From assembly GCF_035083965.1 (NCBI RefSeq), contig NC_089727.1, positions 19,657,269 through 19,721,268 of the forward strand: DNA of 64,000 nt. The letters are read 5' to 3'. Made by a program: the position numbers and the translations under genes. The notes under the pieces are model-generated. The model saw only the letters and a program-made list of their open reading frames with translations. It did no database searches and was not told where the DNA came from. This document shows positions 50,901 through 57,344 of the stretch, piece by piece (within the stretch, counting starts at the first letter, position 1; each line of letters starts with the position of its first letter). The DNA comes from Branchiostoma lanceolatum. Lineage: Eukaryota; Chordata; Leptocardii; Amphioxiformes; Branchiostomatidae.

Positions 50901-53900
50901 GTTGTACTGCCTGCGCAGGCTTCACTGGTTGGTGTAGCAATGGAGTTTGAGGACTTGTGGAAGTTGCGGGCTCCCGTTGGGACCGTGGAGGGGTTCGACA
51001 TCAGCGTCATGGACCAGATGGTCAAGGTCAGTCCCAAGGTCAAGTGTGTTGTCCAGAGCAGTCTCCAGCTTTAAATTTGTTTCTGTCCCACTCATTCTTT
51101 GAGATCCAACGTTTTGATTATCGTTGTTAAATCCTTTTAATATTTTGAGCCTACAAAAATGCATTTCATCACAGTTAAATGTCATGAAGTTCCCATTTTT
51201 GTGACGGACAGGGTGACATTTTTTTCTGTCCCAACAAGCAAATTTCCGTCCTGCGACAAAGGAAAGAGAGAGCCCTCATGCTGTCCCGAAGTCAGGCCCA
51301 AGGCTTCCCAAAATTTTCTTCTCCTAAATAGACAAATTCGAACCAATTACAAACAGACTTCATCATTTTGCTCACAAACTGTATATGTCGTCGAACACGT
51401 CTGATCGTGTTCAAACGACATTCTCCAAACCCCAACCGGTGCCACAGGATATTCACAGGTATTCACTTCCCACGGGCGTCCTGGCGCCCATGCACATGCC
51501 GTCAAACGTTTCCAAATATTGCTGTACAATGTGGGTGGCTATTCCCCACTTGAGTAAAATACCGAGAAAAACAACACTTATTTTGTGGTTAATAATATCT
51601 GTCGTAAATCAGATTGTAATCAAGCACCTGCCTCCCCCGGGTTCGGCAAATGTCATTCAAAAAATGCATTTTATAATATACAAACATGCGCGATGACATA
51701 GACGGTTTATGAGCATAATCACTCCTATGATGAAACCAGATCGTGTCTGAATTTGTCTTTGAAGCATATGCAGGTCTGATTGTCTCCGATTATTGTTTGT
51801 GTCTGCGGGATTGGCGCGGGGTTCTAATCCCGGGAGCGGCATTCTTGCCCCTTTAGGTTTTTACAGTGGTTCCCACACCGGCCCTGTGAGTAACGATCAG
51901 ATCACACAGGGAATGCCGTACTCGGAGACTTGGGACAAGTCTGAAAAGAAAAGGGGGAGTAATGTAACAGTGGGGATCAACCTCCACTAACTGACCAGTC
52001 TAACTGGTCCGTACCATTTAGCCTAGTGGTTAGCGCGTTGAGTTCCCGCAAGCCGTGCAGATCGGGATTGGCGCGGGTTCTAATCCCGGGAGCGGCGTAC
52101 TCGCCCCTTTGGGTTTTTACATGTACAATGCAGCGTTGCGATACATACTTCCTCACCGTTGATATTTTTTGGGTCCTTGGGACTGGAAGGGTTGCAAAGC
52201 AGTATGGGTAAGGGGGTGAAGTCTGTCCTTTCTGATGGCTTTGTTTCATCTTCATTTCAGATTATTCTTATTATTATGTAAATGTTTATCCAGAAATCAA
52301 ATAATAATACTGAAGTCAATCAGTGGATTAACTGAACGTAAAATAACTGCAAATTTGCATATCAATAGGGAAGAACGTCTCGTACAGATCGTAAATAAGT
52401 TATGGTGCAAGAGAAAAGAAACATGATAGTACGTCAAAAATGTAAGTCAGTCTTAATATAAAATCAAAAATAACCATTAGCTTTTAGACAACTAGCAAAT
52501 ACAAAAATCAAACAGAAACCGAGGGAAGACACCCTTCTCACAAGTCCTAGGGAAAAAACCCTAGCACAGAAAATCCAGGGGGGTTGAAACACCCCTGTCC
52601 AAAAAGTCCTAGGGAGCACACCCTAAAAAAAGCCAGTGGGTATGGCTCCTGTAATAACATGTTACTGTGTACATGTTTATCACGTACTAAATGTTTGTTT
52701 TGAAATGATGATGTGAAAAAAATGAAAACAAAATGATCCCGAGAAATTTGATTTCATAATACACGTGTCAGTAGTCAGGTTCCCATGTTCATTTGAATAC
52801 AGTACGTGTTCTGCTAATTTTAAGCAACTGGTGATATTTTAGGAATTCCAGAGCAGCGCCCATGAGCAAAACAAACTTAAAGGCACCAAGAGCATTTTAT
52901 GAGGCTTGAGAACTGGAAATATTCTAGTTGCTGTAATCTTTATGAATTACATCTAATGCCACTGTTTACCACATTTGCGAGCGAATTTCTTATCAAAAGT
53001 ACTTAAAAGCGGCACAAAAATAAGCAACATGGTGATATTTTAGTTTCACGCGCCTAGTGTAAATAGACTGATACAATTGCCCCGCCCACCTACGAGAAAT
53101 GCAATATCAAAACATAAAGATGCAGATATTTGACGGACAGGCAGTCACTCTCTCATTGGTCGAACTGTTAATTGTGATGGACAGTCTGGATCAGTCTATT
53201 AAGGCTTGGATTTTTTATCAGTTCTCACCACACAACGACATCTTAGCTTTGCTCCTTTAATGTCGATATGTAATGGTATTGTGTTATTGAAACTAATTAT
53301 TTGTAGGGATGACTAGATATTGGAGTTTTTTTATTCAAGTTTCAAGCCTCATAAAATGCTCTGGATGCCTTTAAGGTTATGGCATAGCTAGTGCTCGGTG
53401 ATATTCAAAATTGTCTTAGACTAGTACTCTCTTCAAAGCTAGGGGCTGAATTGTTGGGCCGTGTAACCAGAAATAGGTCTTGGGTTAACACTGTTGTGGT
53501 GGTGTCGCGATGGCATAGTGGCATGGTGTTCAGGTCCCAGAACCCAGAGATACCGGGTTCGAATCCTGGGTCCTCAGCACGAATTTCCCCACTTAACTCA
53601 GGTGAAAATGCGTACCTAGCTTTGGTTAGGGACGTCCCTCGGATAGGAAGTTAAATGGAGGTCCCGTGTTTGAGGAGAGCCACACCACAAGCACGTTAAA
53701 GAACCCAACACACTTATCGATAAGAGTAGGGGTCCTTCGAATTCCCGGTGTGTGTGTATCATATAGATCTGTCCGGATATGCAGCTTGTACTTTTCAGTA
53801 CAAACCTGGTGTGTTACGCCTGGTGTGTTACGCCTTGCGTTCTGCGGTTTACCGGGTATGCAATACAAACAAACATACAAACAAAATGTTGTAATCACTT

Positions 53901-56900
53901 TCCTGACCTGTAGAACGAAACACAAATCACACCCTGTGAACACTTTACATTGTGTGTCACCATTACCTCTTCTCTCTTGACCTCAATGAAAAACGACCTG
54001 CAGGCTGATTTGAGCTTCTTAACATGAATAAACAAATTAGGTTCAAACAAATGTGGAATAGTGTGTGTACATGTAATATAATGATTGAATGTTTTAATTA
54101 TGTTTGCAATATCATGCATCCATCTTTTCATTCCTAAAGTGCAATATTGATGTACAATATAAGCCCAAGTTGATGATTTTAAGTTTGAAAATTGAATGTT
54201 ATTCAGTGTTCAACTGTGACATTTCAATAGATTTTAGATACATATATGGACTCTTGAATTGAATCTAACATGAAGTACAGTGTATTTAGTTCAGCAATAC
54301 TTAAGGTCTCATTCATGAGTTTTTTCGTCCCATAGGCTTACATGTTATAAAACGTGTTTTACATGGGCGCGTTCGTAATGAAGCTATTGGAAATGCACCA
54401 AAACCTTTTTATGGCAATTACAAACTGCACTTAGCTACACCCCCTAAAGGCACTTTCCAGCTGAATGCGATCGACCAAATTACCGCCAATGTCCGGCTGT
54501 GGACATCCGACCTCGCGCGGCTGCCAAACTTTACCTGTTAATTTCTTCCGTTACAAACAAGCTTTCATCAGTTTGACGCTTGAGATCAGGTTAAAAGGAA
54601 ATTTCCCACGATATAAACACACGTTCATGCAGCCTTTCATTTTTTGGGGCACGGACTCCTTTAGGATACCCACTCATAGTAATACAGGAATGAGACCTTG
54701 ATCCATATCTGATGTCTCTCTTGTTTTCCCTAGGACCATTCTAACCAGACAGACGAGCGTGTGGAGCCCCACCCCCTATGGGAGTACCCCGGGGTGGGGG
54801 TGAGCGACCCCGTCACGCTGCTGAACTTTGACCTCACGCAGCCTGTTCCCACTGAAAACATGGTGGCCAGTGGAGAAATTCCCTTCACTTGGTATGAAGT
54901 CACATTCACAGTCAATATAGATGGATGGGTATATCAAGGCCACACCAATTTAATTTCTTGGTTAACAGATTTTTATGTAAAAAATTTAGCACGAGGACAT
55001 CATTAAAGCAGAAGGTGGTGAAAACTTGCACCTGACCCTGTTCACCCCCAGAAACTGAGTGCACCAAAGTACAAAGTAACTTTCCTCTGAGATTCTGTTT
55101 TCATGTTGATTTTCCAATGTAGCAGTTTTTTTAAATTCCGTTAACCAAGAAATTAAATTGGTGTGGCCTAAACAAATAAAACATTAAACAAACAAGAGTT
55201 CCGTGACCTCATATCTCCATGAACTATTCTGTTTATGCAAATGACTTACACATTTACATAATATATACTTGGTCATGAACACATGTCGCGATATTGACAG
55301 ACCTATCATTTACCACTTAGATGAATTATCGCGTTTTGCATTAATTATGCAAATGAGGAATGTACATGCATTTGCATGATTGATATCTGTTGATGTTTCA
55401 CTTCCCATAAACTACATATCTTACATGTATTTGAGTCTTATTATGGAAAACATTTCAAAAACAGGTTTTCCTCATTAGTTATGCAAATTAGGTCCCAATA
55501 AGTATAATTTGCACTTTATTATGTACATCTCTGTCTAAGCTACCTGCATACTAAATATCATGGAAATCCGTCGTTCCTTTGTTCAGTTATTCTCCTTAGA
55601 TGATTTTCACAATAACGCCCCTGCAGTTCCAGAGCAAGCTGCAAGAGGGCCCAAACCTACACCAAATCTTCATTACATCACAAGCTATCTGCCACCAAAA
55701 AATCAAGACCATACCACGTCCAGGTCAAAAGATACAAAAATGGATTTTCTGCTGCAGTACCAAGGTCACATACCAGGGGGCCCAAAATTGACTCTGAATT
55801 TCGGCTTCCCAACAGCTGCCCACATACCAAATATCATCGTAATCCATCAAAAGGTAAATGATCCCTGGCCTGCTCAGGGGGCGGTTACAATCGGGCCGGC
55901 TGCTAGGAGTGCAATTTAGTCAGGCTACCAGTTGCACCTCTTTCCAAATTTCTGTACCCAGTTTTGTCAGTTGTAGCACCCAATTCAACCTCTTTCCACA
56001 TTTGTACAGTCCTACATCTGGTACAGATGTAGCACTTAACTTAAACTCCTTCCCTCTTTTGGCATTATGATTCAGCATCATAATTATAGCACCCAATTTA
56101 ACCTCCCTCTATACTGATTGTACAATGTACATGACTAAATTGTACATGTGCCCCCATCTTTTATGACAAATTATGGTTGTGCATAATATAAATTCGATCT
56201 CCTAACATGTTTGTGTCCCCATTGTTTGCAACGATGTTGCAACCACGTTTGACCTCCATCTGCATTTTGAACCCCCAGCTTTGACTGGTTTTAGAACATA
56301 ATTGTACCTCCCTCCACATTTGGGCCCCCAGTTTTGGTACAAGTATAACATCCAATTTTGTACAGTATACCCCCAGTTTTGGTGCAATCGTAGCACAGAA
56401 ATAAATTTCCTCCACATTTGTGTCCCTTGTTTTGGTACAATAATCATCATAGCATCCAATTTATTCTGAGTGACTCCCTTTACATGTTGTACCCCCAGTT
56501 TTTGCATCTGGTTATAGCACAAAATTTGAACTTTCTCTGCATTTGTGTCCCCAGTTTTGGTACAGTGAGTTGTAACATCCAATTTATTCTCCCCTCTTTG
56601 AGACTTTATTTAGAAAATCCATTCTCGAGCACACTGCTAATCTTCCTGGACTTCTTGACAGATAATTCTTTTTTTGTAGTAAGTTTTACCACAGTTGTAG
56701 CACACAATTCAAACTCCCTCCCCTTTTGTGTTTCCAGTTCTGGCTCCTGCAATGCGGTGGCCCTATGGATGAACTACGACCTCCTAGGCGACGGCCGCCA
56801 CACTGTCAGCACCGGACCCCGTGCCCCCTACACTGGCGGTAGTCCGCAGTGGGACCCCCACATCAGACAGGGGGTGTTCTTCATGGAAGAACCGGTTCAA

Positions 56901-57011
56901 GTTTCGCCAGATTCCAGACTAGTCTATCGTGTTACATTCTCTCCCAAAGATGGGCAGATGGACTTTTGGTTTGATGTTAAAGGCAACCAAAGCAATATCA
57001 GGGACCAATAA
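16663..57011 (+). CDS. PRMT7: Protein arginine N-methyltransferase 7 (16 coding exons, complete)
   Basis: Joined exons: 16663-16757, 17801-17837, 19287-19436, 20808-20916, 22084-22196, 22963-23065, 23705-23837, 24538-24718, 27700-27760, 28281-28365, 28762-28969, 37188-37235, 38569-38655, 50790-51026, 54734-54891, 56738-57011. They total 2,079 nt, or 692 codons plus TAA, the same length as human PRMT7. All introns are GT-AG and all phases agree. The enzyme transfers methyl from S-adenosylmethionine to arginine (type III, monomethylarginine) on histones and splicing factors. Visible motifs: SAM motif I LDIGTGSG (69-76), double-E loop with E144 and E153 in [16 protein letters not shown] (279-284), the THW-like DHW (310-312), and a CRC..H zinc-type motif (366-371) between the two tandem cores. 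The second core keeps [13 protein letters not shown] but lacks a clear SAM motif, as in the family. Start ATG chosen because [13 protein letters not shown] aligns with the known PRMT7 N-terminus. Odd points: tandem exon 8 copies, a nested gene, and a MITE-derived C-terminus. Confidence 0.96.
17801..17837 (+). CDS. PRMT7: PRMT7 exon 2
   Basis: A 37 nt micro-exon coding (R)[12 protein letters not shown], residues 32-44. It corresponds to the conserved SSYADMLHD segment of PRMT7 that helps cover the SAM pocket. Acceptor is cttcatgtag, donor is gtgagt at 17838. Confidence 0.93.
18003..18802. mobile_element. ~800 bp inverted-terminal-repeat element, PRMT7 intron 2
   Basis: Left end AAAGCCCCAGTTACACATAG, right end reverse complement AAGTCCAGGTTACACATAGC. 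The interior repeats ccgaacgccagccga-type motifs. Fragments with related ends occur at about 60225-60545. No transposase ORF. Confidence 0.8.
18868..18955. repeat. Small hairpin
   Basis: ggtagccgtggcgactgttg followed by gagggc pairs with ccctccaactgtcgctgtgg. The loop is centred on the palindrome TTACGATCGTAAG. Confidence 0.7.
19287..19436 (+). CDS. PRMT7: PRMT7 exon 3 (SAM motif I)
   Basis: Codes residues 45-94, with motif [16 protein letters not shown] and the following [10 protein letters not shown]. Acceptor is tcttccacacag; donor is the weak gttaga at 19437. Phase 0 at both ends. Confidence 0.95.
20054..20514. mobile_element. MITE with TACCGTAAAAT ends, PRMT7 intron 3
   Basis: Left TACCGTAAAATCCCTATTTA, right TAAATAGGAATTTTACGGTA. 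The interior has repeated gggtgcgtacgtta. About 461 bp. Confidence 0.85.
20808..20916 (+). CDS. PRMT7: PRMT7 exon 4
   Basis: Codes residues 95-130 plus one base: [18 protein letters not shown] and [12 protein letters not shown]. This matches the VFKPM...NGF.DKI...STE segment of PRMT7. Acceptor caccctcag, donor gtatgt. Confidence 0.95.
22084..22196 (+). CDS. PRMT7: PRMT7 exon 5 (double-E loop)
   Basis: Codes residues 131-168: [19 protein letters not shown] followed by LIGEG. The two catalytic glutamates fall at 144 and 153, the same numbers as in human PRMT7. Acceptor ccatttgcag, donor gtaagt. Confidence 0.95.
22462..22800. mobile_element. Inverted repeat built of CATGTGA/TCACATG motifs
   Basis: The left arm (about 22471-22562) and right arm (about 22711-22790) are complementary. 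Each is made of short tandem atgatcatgtga units. Many CACATG sites result. It lies in PRMT7 intron 5. Confidence 0.7.
22963..23065 (+). CDS. PRMT7: PRMT7 exon 6
   Basis: Codes residues 169-202 plus one base: [19 protein letters not shown] then DFMWNWHRL. It aligns with the PHRATVYAQLVES region. The acceptor follows a C-rich tract (ccccccacag); donor gtaggg. Confidence 0.94.
23290..23545 (+). mobile_element. Interspersed repeat 3' end, copy 2 (PRMT7 intron 6)
   Basis: tacaatgtactttgtacctt and gcacaataaagttat match the inverse of 421-670. Probably the 3' UTR of a LINE. Confidence 0.65.
23705..23837 (+). CDS. PRMT7: PRMT7 exon 7
   Basis: Codes residues 203-246 plus two bases. It includes [20 protein letters not shown], matching the [20 protein letters not shown] segment of PRMT7. 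Acceptor ctctttttttcag, donor gtgcac (weak). Confidence 0.94.
23908..23947. repeat. (CT)n microsatellite
   Basis: About 20 CT units in PRMT7 intron 7. Confidence 0.97.
23990..24262 (-). mobile_element. tRNA-derived SINE in PRMT7 intron 7
   Basis: On the minus strand: GTGTGGCATAGTGGCAGAGC, then CCCAGGTTCAATCCCC, then the body gtgcccttgggaaaggcact. Downstream of a (CT)n microsatellite (about 23908-23947). Confidence 0.82.
24538..24718 (+). CDS. PRMT7: PRMT7 exon 8 (source of tandem copies)
   Basis: Codes residues 247-307, from RFEFDKKTE to AHPTPHNMQ, with [10 protein letters not shown] in the beta-barrel. Acceptor ttaatcag, donor gtatgt. The last 99 nt (24620-24718) are repeated 14 more times downstream. 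This copy reads WWDIEMVP, whereas most downstream copies and human PRMT7 read WWDIEMDP. Confidence 0.93.
24620..26872 (+). repeat. Tandem array of 15 copies of PRMT7 exon 8 3' segment plus 5' intron
   Basis: The unit is ~154 bp: 99 nt of coding sequence (33 codons, [10 protein letters not shown] to HPTPHNMQ) plus ~55 nt of intron. Copy starts: 24620 (real exon), 24774, 24928, 25085, 25239, 25396, 25542, 25695, 25846, 26000, 26154, 26320, 26474, 26624, 26774. Copies 2-14 begin after an AG (mostly ggcacag) and end at CAG followed by gtatgt or gtatgc. Their lengths are 99, 102, 99, 102, 99, 99, 96, 99, 99, 111, 99, 99 and 99 nt, all divisible by three and all open. Copies 3-4 and 5-6 are a duplicated pair. 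Copy 15 loses its donor where it joins the exon 10-like segment. Confidence 0.95.
26870..27020 (+). pseudogene. Ectopic partial copy of PRMT7 intron 9 end and exon 10 start
   Basis: From ttacacagaagtcaaa through cctgggaagtaaaaaatgac to gtcaacaggtggcgctgcat, this segment repeats the sequence at about 28190-28310. The acceptor-like ctccag is at 26981-26986, followed by about 30 nt of exon 10 (26987-27016), after which the match ends. It lies before exon 9, so it is out of gene order. It directly abuts the last copy of the exon 8 array. Confidence 0.85.
27085..27478. mobile_element. Foldback element with ~100 bp arms, PRMT7 intron 8
   Basis: catagccggtataactgccc (read on the minus strand from 27478) matches tatagccggtataaccgccc at 27094, and the similarity continues through cagcagctggttat. 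The single-copy loop is about 170 bp. Confidence 0.75.
27700..27760 (+). CDS. PRMT7: PRMT7 exon 9 (THW-like loop)
   Basis: Codes residues 308-327 plus one base: [20 protein letters not shown]. It is nearly identical to the WRDHWMQCVYF of PRMT7, which holds the substrate-side THW-equivalent loop (here DHW). Acceptor gttacccag, donor gtacgt. Confidence 0.95.
28281..28365 (+). CDS. PRMT7: PRMT7 exon 10
   Basis: Codes (G)[19 protein letters not shown] and on to the exon end, residues 328-355. It matches the ALYLVAHHDDYCVWYSLQ strand pair. Acceptor tcccacttag, donor gtagac. Its first ~30 nt and upstream intron were copied to 26.87-27.02 kb. Confidence 0.92.
28762..28969 (+). CDS. PRMT7: PRMT7 exon 11
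   Basis: Codes residues 356-425. [20 protein letters not shown] marks the linker with a zinc-type CxC..H motif and the start of the second core. [19 protein letters not shown] is the degenerate SAM motif I strand. Acceptor gaccccag, donor gtgggt. Confidence 0.94.
29009..29505. mobile_element. Inverted-repeat MITE next to the minisatellite
   Basis: Ends: AATCAAACTCCTTTCGAGCC against the complement ATCAAACTCCCTCCGGCTG. The interior has long arms (acatcgcttggccacagtgt pairing with acactgtggtcgagcgatgt-type sequence). The left arm repeats gccgtacccggtaaattggg several times. Confidence 0.8.
29620..36434. repeat. 57 bp minisatellite, about 119 units, in PRMT7 intron 11
   Basis: Consensus pieces: CAGCACTAAGGACAGGACCA, TGTACTGTAATAGGAGTGGT and AGGGTAGGATCACATTT. 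Most units are exactly 57 bp. A 55 bp variant (tgtagcaggagttgtaggta) recurs near 31578, 31808, 32204, 33453, 33851 and 34193, and units with CAGACC in place of CAGGACC are also present. Because 57 is divisible by three, long ORFs appear on both strands (up to ~520 codons); the variants shift the frame. No spacers, so not CRISPR. Confidence 0.97.
36455..36875. repeat. ~41 bp tandem repeat beside the minisatellite
   Basis: Unit AATAGGAGCTCAGGATTCTT followed by TATCACTATGAAAATCAGTCC, about ten imperfect copies with small indels. It is unrelated in sequence to the 57 bp unit but directly follows it. Confidence 0.9.
37188..37235 (+). CDS. PRMT7: PRMT7 exon 12
   Basis: A 48 nt exon coding [16 protein letters not shown] (residues 426-441), equal to the VFTVESS segment of PRMT7. 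Acceptor tttttcttgcag, donor gtaaga. It lies 8.2 kb from exon 11, across the large minisatellite. Confidence 0.92.
37610..38240 (-). repeat. Interspersed repeat with CCTGCAGTTCC motif, inverted copy
   Basis: On the minus strand it reads gctcctgcagttccaaaaaa and gccgctagggggtccaaatc, matching the family. Contains AT-rich ttaattatgcaaat stretches. PRMT7 intron 12. Confidence 0.65.
38569..38655 (+). CDS. PRMT7: PRMT7 exon 13
   Basis: Codes residues 442-470: [20 protein letters not shown] then LEAALIDKK. It aligns with the IFKANHLEDKINIIEKRPE region. Acceptor atttttggccag, donor gtgagt. Phase 0 on both sides; the next intron holds a nested gene. Confidence 0.93.
38688..39070. repeat. Dispersed repeat, copy 2 (longer)
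   Basis: atacctgggcaggtataacg, atacgggtgttccggaccgg and atcacacgggcttccataga as at 13.3 kb. It goes on to an inner inverted pair around atacaatacggtgta / acaccgtgttgtata (38965-39068). PRMT7 intron 13. Confidence 0.7.
39120..39320 (-). mobile_element. tRNA-derived SINE in PRMT7 intron 13
   Basis: On the minus strand: ACAGTGGCATTGAATGACC, then GGGTTTAATTCCCGG, then ttgtgtcctgggacaaggca and tttcctcactccacccaggt. Confidence 0.72.
39555..39800. repeat. Dispersed repeat, copy 1
   Basis: ggctgtctccagctttaaaa through gacggacagggttgaatttt to aacaagcaaatttccatcct matches 51056-51300. Confidence 0.75.
40155..40605 (+). CDS. LRR receptor-like gene, exon 1
   Basis: Codes residues 1-150: signal peptide, an N-terminal cysteine cap (CPDSC..CRC..C..C) and the first leucine-rich repeats up to LADNRISSL. 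The ATG at 40155 starts directly with a hydrophobic signal. An in-frame ATG further upstream is not needed. Donor gtatgt at 40606. Confidence 0.85.
40155..46907 (+). CDS. LRR single-pass membrane protein with tyrosine-rich tandem repeats, nested in PRMT7 intron 13
   Basis: Two exons, 40155-40605 and 44137-46907, joined in phase 1 (gtatgt donor, tctcag acceptor), give 1,073 residues. The order is: signal peptide (1 to about 23, [17 protein letters not shown]); cysteine-rich LRRNT-like cap (34-77); leucine-rich repeats (about 90-255, e.g. [15 protein letters not shown] and [15 protein letters not shown]); LRRCT-like cap (NELNC..C..C..C); Ser/Thr linker; transmembrane helix (360-381, [20 protein letters not shown]); then a ~690-residue cytoplasmic tail. 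The tail holds three repeat arrays: 5 x 41 residues, about 10 x 15, and 5 x 42. Family rules suggest a surface adhesion or immune-type receptor; the ligand is unknown. It reads in the same direction as PRMT7. I do not recognise a named ortholog. Confidence 0.88.
40799..41284 (-). mobile_element. LINE C-terminal fragment in the LRR gene intron
   Basis: The frame [20 protein letters not shown]...[20 protein letters not shown] is typical of the region after LINE reverse transcriptase (W.N.LP motif and C..C..H..C). Truncated at the 5' end, runs against both genes. Confidence 0.8.
41562..41768. mobile_element. Short imperfect inverted-repeat element
   Basis: The left part atacatgcagaaatttttgc resembles the complement of the right end (atgcatgaagtaatgttcgc). 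Imperfect, so a decayed MITE. Lies in the LRR gene intron. Confidence 0.45.
42195..42663. mobile_element. TTAA-flanked MITE in the LRR gene intron
   Basis: Ends AGGCACCCAGAGCAATTTAT and, reverse complemented, AGGCGTCCAGAGCATTTTAT, flanked by TTAA on both sides. The interior is about 80 percent like the element at 52881-53370. Non-coding. Confidence 0.88.
43371..43604. mobile_element. Second copy of the GTCACACTTG-ended MITE
   Basis: Left GGCCCTGTCACACTTGCGCG, right GCGCACAAGTGTGACAGAGGC. Same interior as 2430-2661. It lies in the intron of the LRR gene. Confidence 0.83.
44137..46907 (+). CDS. LRR receptor-like gene, exon 2
   Basis: Codes residues 151-1073 from [10 protein letters not shown], with the remaining leucine-rich repeats, C-terminal cap, transmembrane helix and the whole cytoplasmic tail, ending ...HGQPES and TAG. 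The acceptor follows a T-rich tract (tttttttcattctcag). The stop falls inside the first unit of a 54 bp tandem repeat that continues into the 3' flank. Confidence 0.9.
44997..45587 (+). repeat. Coding repeat A: five 123 bp (41-residue) units
   Basis: Units start at 44997, 45120, 45243, 45366 and 45489. Each codes [19 protein letters not shown] followed by GKLAPYA and a [12 protein letters not shown] spacer; the last is shortened. Each has three tyrosines. VSYMDV fits the ITIM pattern [SIVL]xYxx[ILV]. Copies are almost identical at the DNA level. Confidence 0.95.
45588..46037 (+). repeat. Coding repeat B: about ten 45 bp (15-residue) units
   Basis: The unit codes [15 protein letters not shown], repeated from 45633 in exact 45 bp steps after one degenerate unit at 45588. 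The last unit diverges at QPYTKTF. One tyrosine in each PYAV unit. The antisense frame is also open, which explains long minus-strand ORFs here; those are shadows. Confidence 0.95.
46131..46760 (+). repeat. Coding repeat C: five 126 bp (42-residue) units
   Basis: Units start at 46131, 46257, 46383, 46509 and 46635. They code GYTSLTN..T followed by [19 protein letters not shown] and KP.FER. Each has one YTSL (YxxL type). Copies are more diverged than in repeat A. Confidence 0.95.
46875..47245 (+). repeat. ~54 bp tandem repeat across the LRR gene stop codon and 3' flank
   Basis: Unit: ACAGCTGATGGACAGCCTGA, then GAGTTAGGACAGCACATCTC and ACATGCTGTACAAC. It starts at about 46881, 46935, 46989 and four or five further times with indels. 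The TAG stop of the LRR gene lies in the first unit. Confidence 0.85.
47246..50789. other. Rest of PRMT7 intron 13
   Basis: Holds the CCTGCAGTTCC repeat (47.7 kb), a SINE-like fragment on the minus strand (about 49705-49790, gggtttgaacccaggacctt) and otherwise AT-rich sequence. No exon seen. Confidence 0.6.
47680..48070 (+). repeat. Interspersed repeat with CCTGCAGTTCCAG motif, copy 2
   Basis: aacacccctgcagttccagt, aggcccaaacctacaccact and gcaggtcaaaagatacaaaa match 55610-55760. Just downstream of the nested LRR gene. Confidence 0.75.
50790..51026 (+). CDS. PRMT7: PRMT7 exon 14
   Basis: Codes residues 471-549, including [20 protein letters not shown], which matches [20 protein letters not shown], and [22 protein letters not shown]. 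Acceptor ctgcccccag, donor gtcagt. The longest and best conserved exon of the second core. Confidence 0.96.
51056..51300. repeat. Dispersed repeat, copy 2, directly after PRMT7 exon 14
   Basis: gcagtctccagctttaaatt, gacggacagggtgacatttt and aacaagcaaatttccgtcct match 39555-39800. Confidence 0.75.
51790..52120 (+). repeat. Two tandem SINE heads with GGTTCTAATCCCGGGAGCGG
   Basis: The B-box-like motif in the title occurs at about 51820 and again at about 52070. Each is followed by cgcccctttgggtttttaca-type sequence. The second has an A-box-like TTTAGCCTAGTGGTTAGCGC. Confidence 0.65.
52881..53370. mobile_element. TTAA-flanked MITE in PRMT7 intron 14
   Basis: Same family as 42195-42663: ends AGGCACCAAGAGCATTTTAT and AGGCATCCAGAGCATTTTAT, with TTAA on each side. 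Shared interior features include ggaaatattctagttgctgt and ccccgcccacct. Confidence 0.88.
53500..53850 (+). mobile_element. tRNA-derived SINE, copy 1
   Basis: The head has an A-box-like ATGGCATAGTGGCATGGTGT and a B box GGGTTCGAATCCTGG. The body ggacgtccctcggataggaa, gtttgaggagagccacacca, acttatcgataagagtaggg is shared with 60962-61290. Confidence 0.88.
54303..54700. mobile_element. MITE with AAGGTCTCATTC ends, PRMT7 intron 14
   Basis: Left AAGGTCTCATTCATGAG, right complement AAGGTCTCATTCCTG. About 400 bp, non-coding, ending about 35 bp before exon 15. Confidence 0.75.
54734..54891 (+). CDS. PRMT7: PRMT7 exon 15
   Basis: Codes residues 550-601 plus two bases: [20 protein letters not shown] and [10 protein letters not shown] match EPHPLWEYP...FDFQQPVP. 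Acceptor gttttccctag, donor gtatga. Confidence 0.95.
55480..55860 (+). repeat. Interspersed repeat with CCTGCAGTTCCAG motif
   Basis: Contains acgcccctgcagttccagag, agagggcccaaacctacacc and gctgcagtaccaaggtcaca. Other copies: 47680-48070 (+), about 14190-14400 (+, weak) and 37680-38000 (minus). It produces ORFs of about 120 codons by chance. Confidence 0.75.
56738..57011 (+). CDS. PRMT7: PRMT7 exon 16 (terminal)
   Basis: Codes residues 602-692 and stop TAA at 57009-57011. [22 protein letters not shown] and [17 protein letters not shown] match the family C-terminus. The acceptor follows a pyrimidine-rich tract ending tttccag. The last codons ([10 protein letters not shown] and stop) are encoded by the left terminal repeat of a MITE (56981-57344). 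AATAAA sites at 57017 and 57291 could serve as polyadenylation signals. Confidence 0.95.
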
Positions 57012-57344
57012 ATGGAAATAAAAAAAATGATGAAGTCTTTATTGTAGAGACATTTAGATTTACTAACACTGCCTAGCACATTTGCGATAAAACTACATAC
57101 TTTGAGCATTTTCAAACCGTGCAAAAACATGCCATATGATGATCCCCTTAGTTTTGCCAGCCTACAAAAACCCCGGTGATGATTTTCAGTGAGTTCTCAC
57201 ATTACACTGAAGTCATGTTTTTGCATCATGGATGTCACTATACATTGTGATAGTAATTTGTTGGAACTGATAATATATAGAAATGACTAAATAAATTGAC
57301 TTTCAAAAGCCGATTCTCGGGCCCTAATATTGCTTGGGTTGCCT
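56981..57344. mobile_element. TTAA-flanked MITE overlapping the PRMT7 3' end
   Basis: Inverted ends AGGCAACCAAAGCAATATCA (left) and, reverse complemented, AGGCAACCCAAGCAATATTA (right). Both are flanked by TTAA (56977-56980 and 57345-57348), the target of piggyBac-type elements. The left end codes the last residues and stop of PRMT7. About 364 bp, no transposase. Confidence 0.85.

Noticed and set aside
53502..53580. Functional tRNA genes at SINE heads (also 60964, 59140, 52020)
   Set aside because: A- and B-box words are present, but no full cloverleaf is apparent, and each runs into a shared SINE body.
55560..55919. 119-codon ORF (and 47685-48071, 37608-37979 minus)
   Set aside because: All three are chance readings of the same dispersed repeat family.
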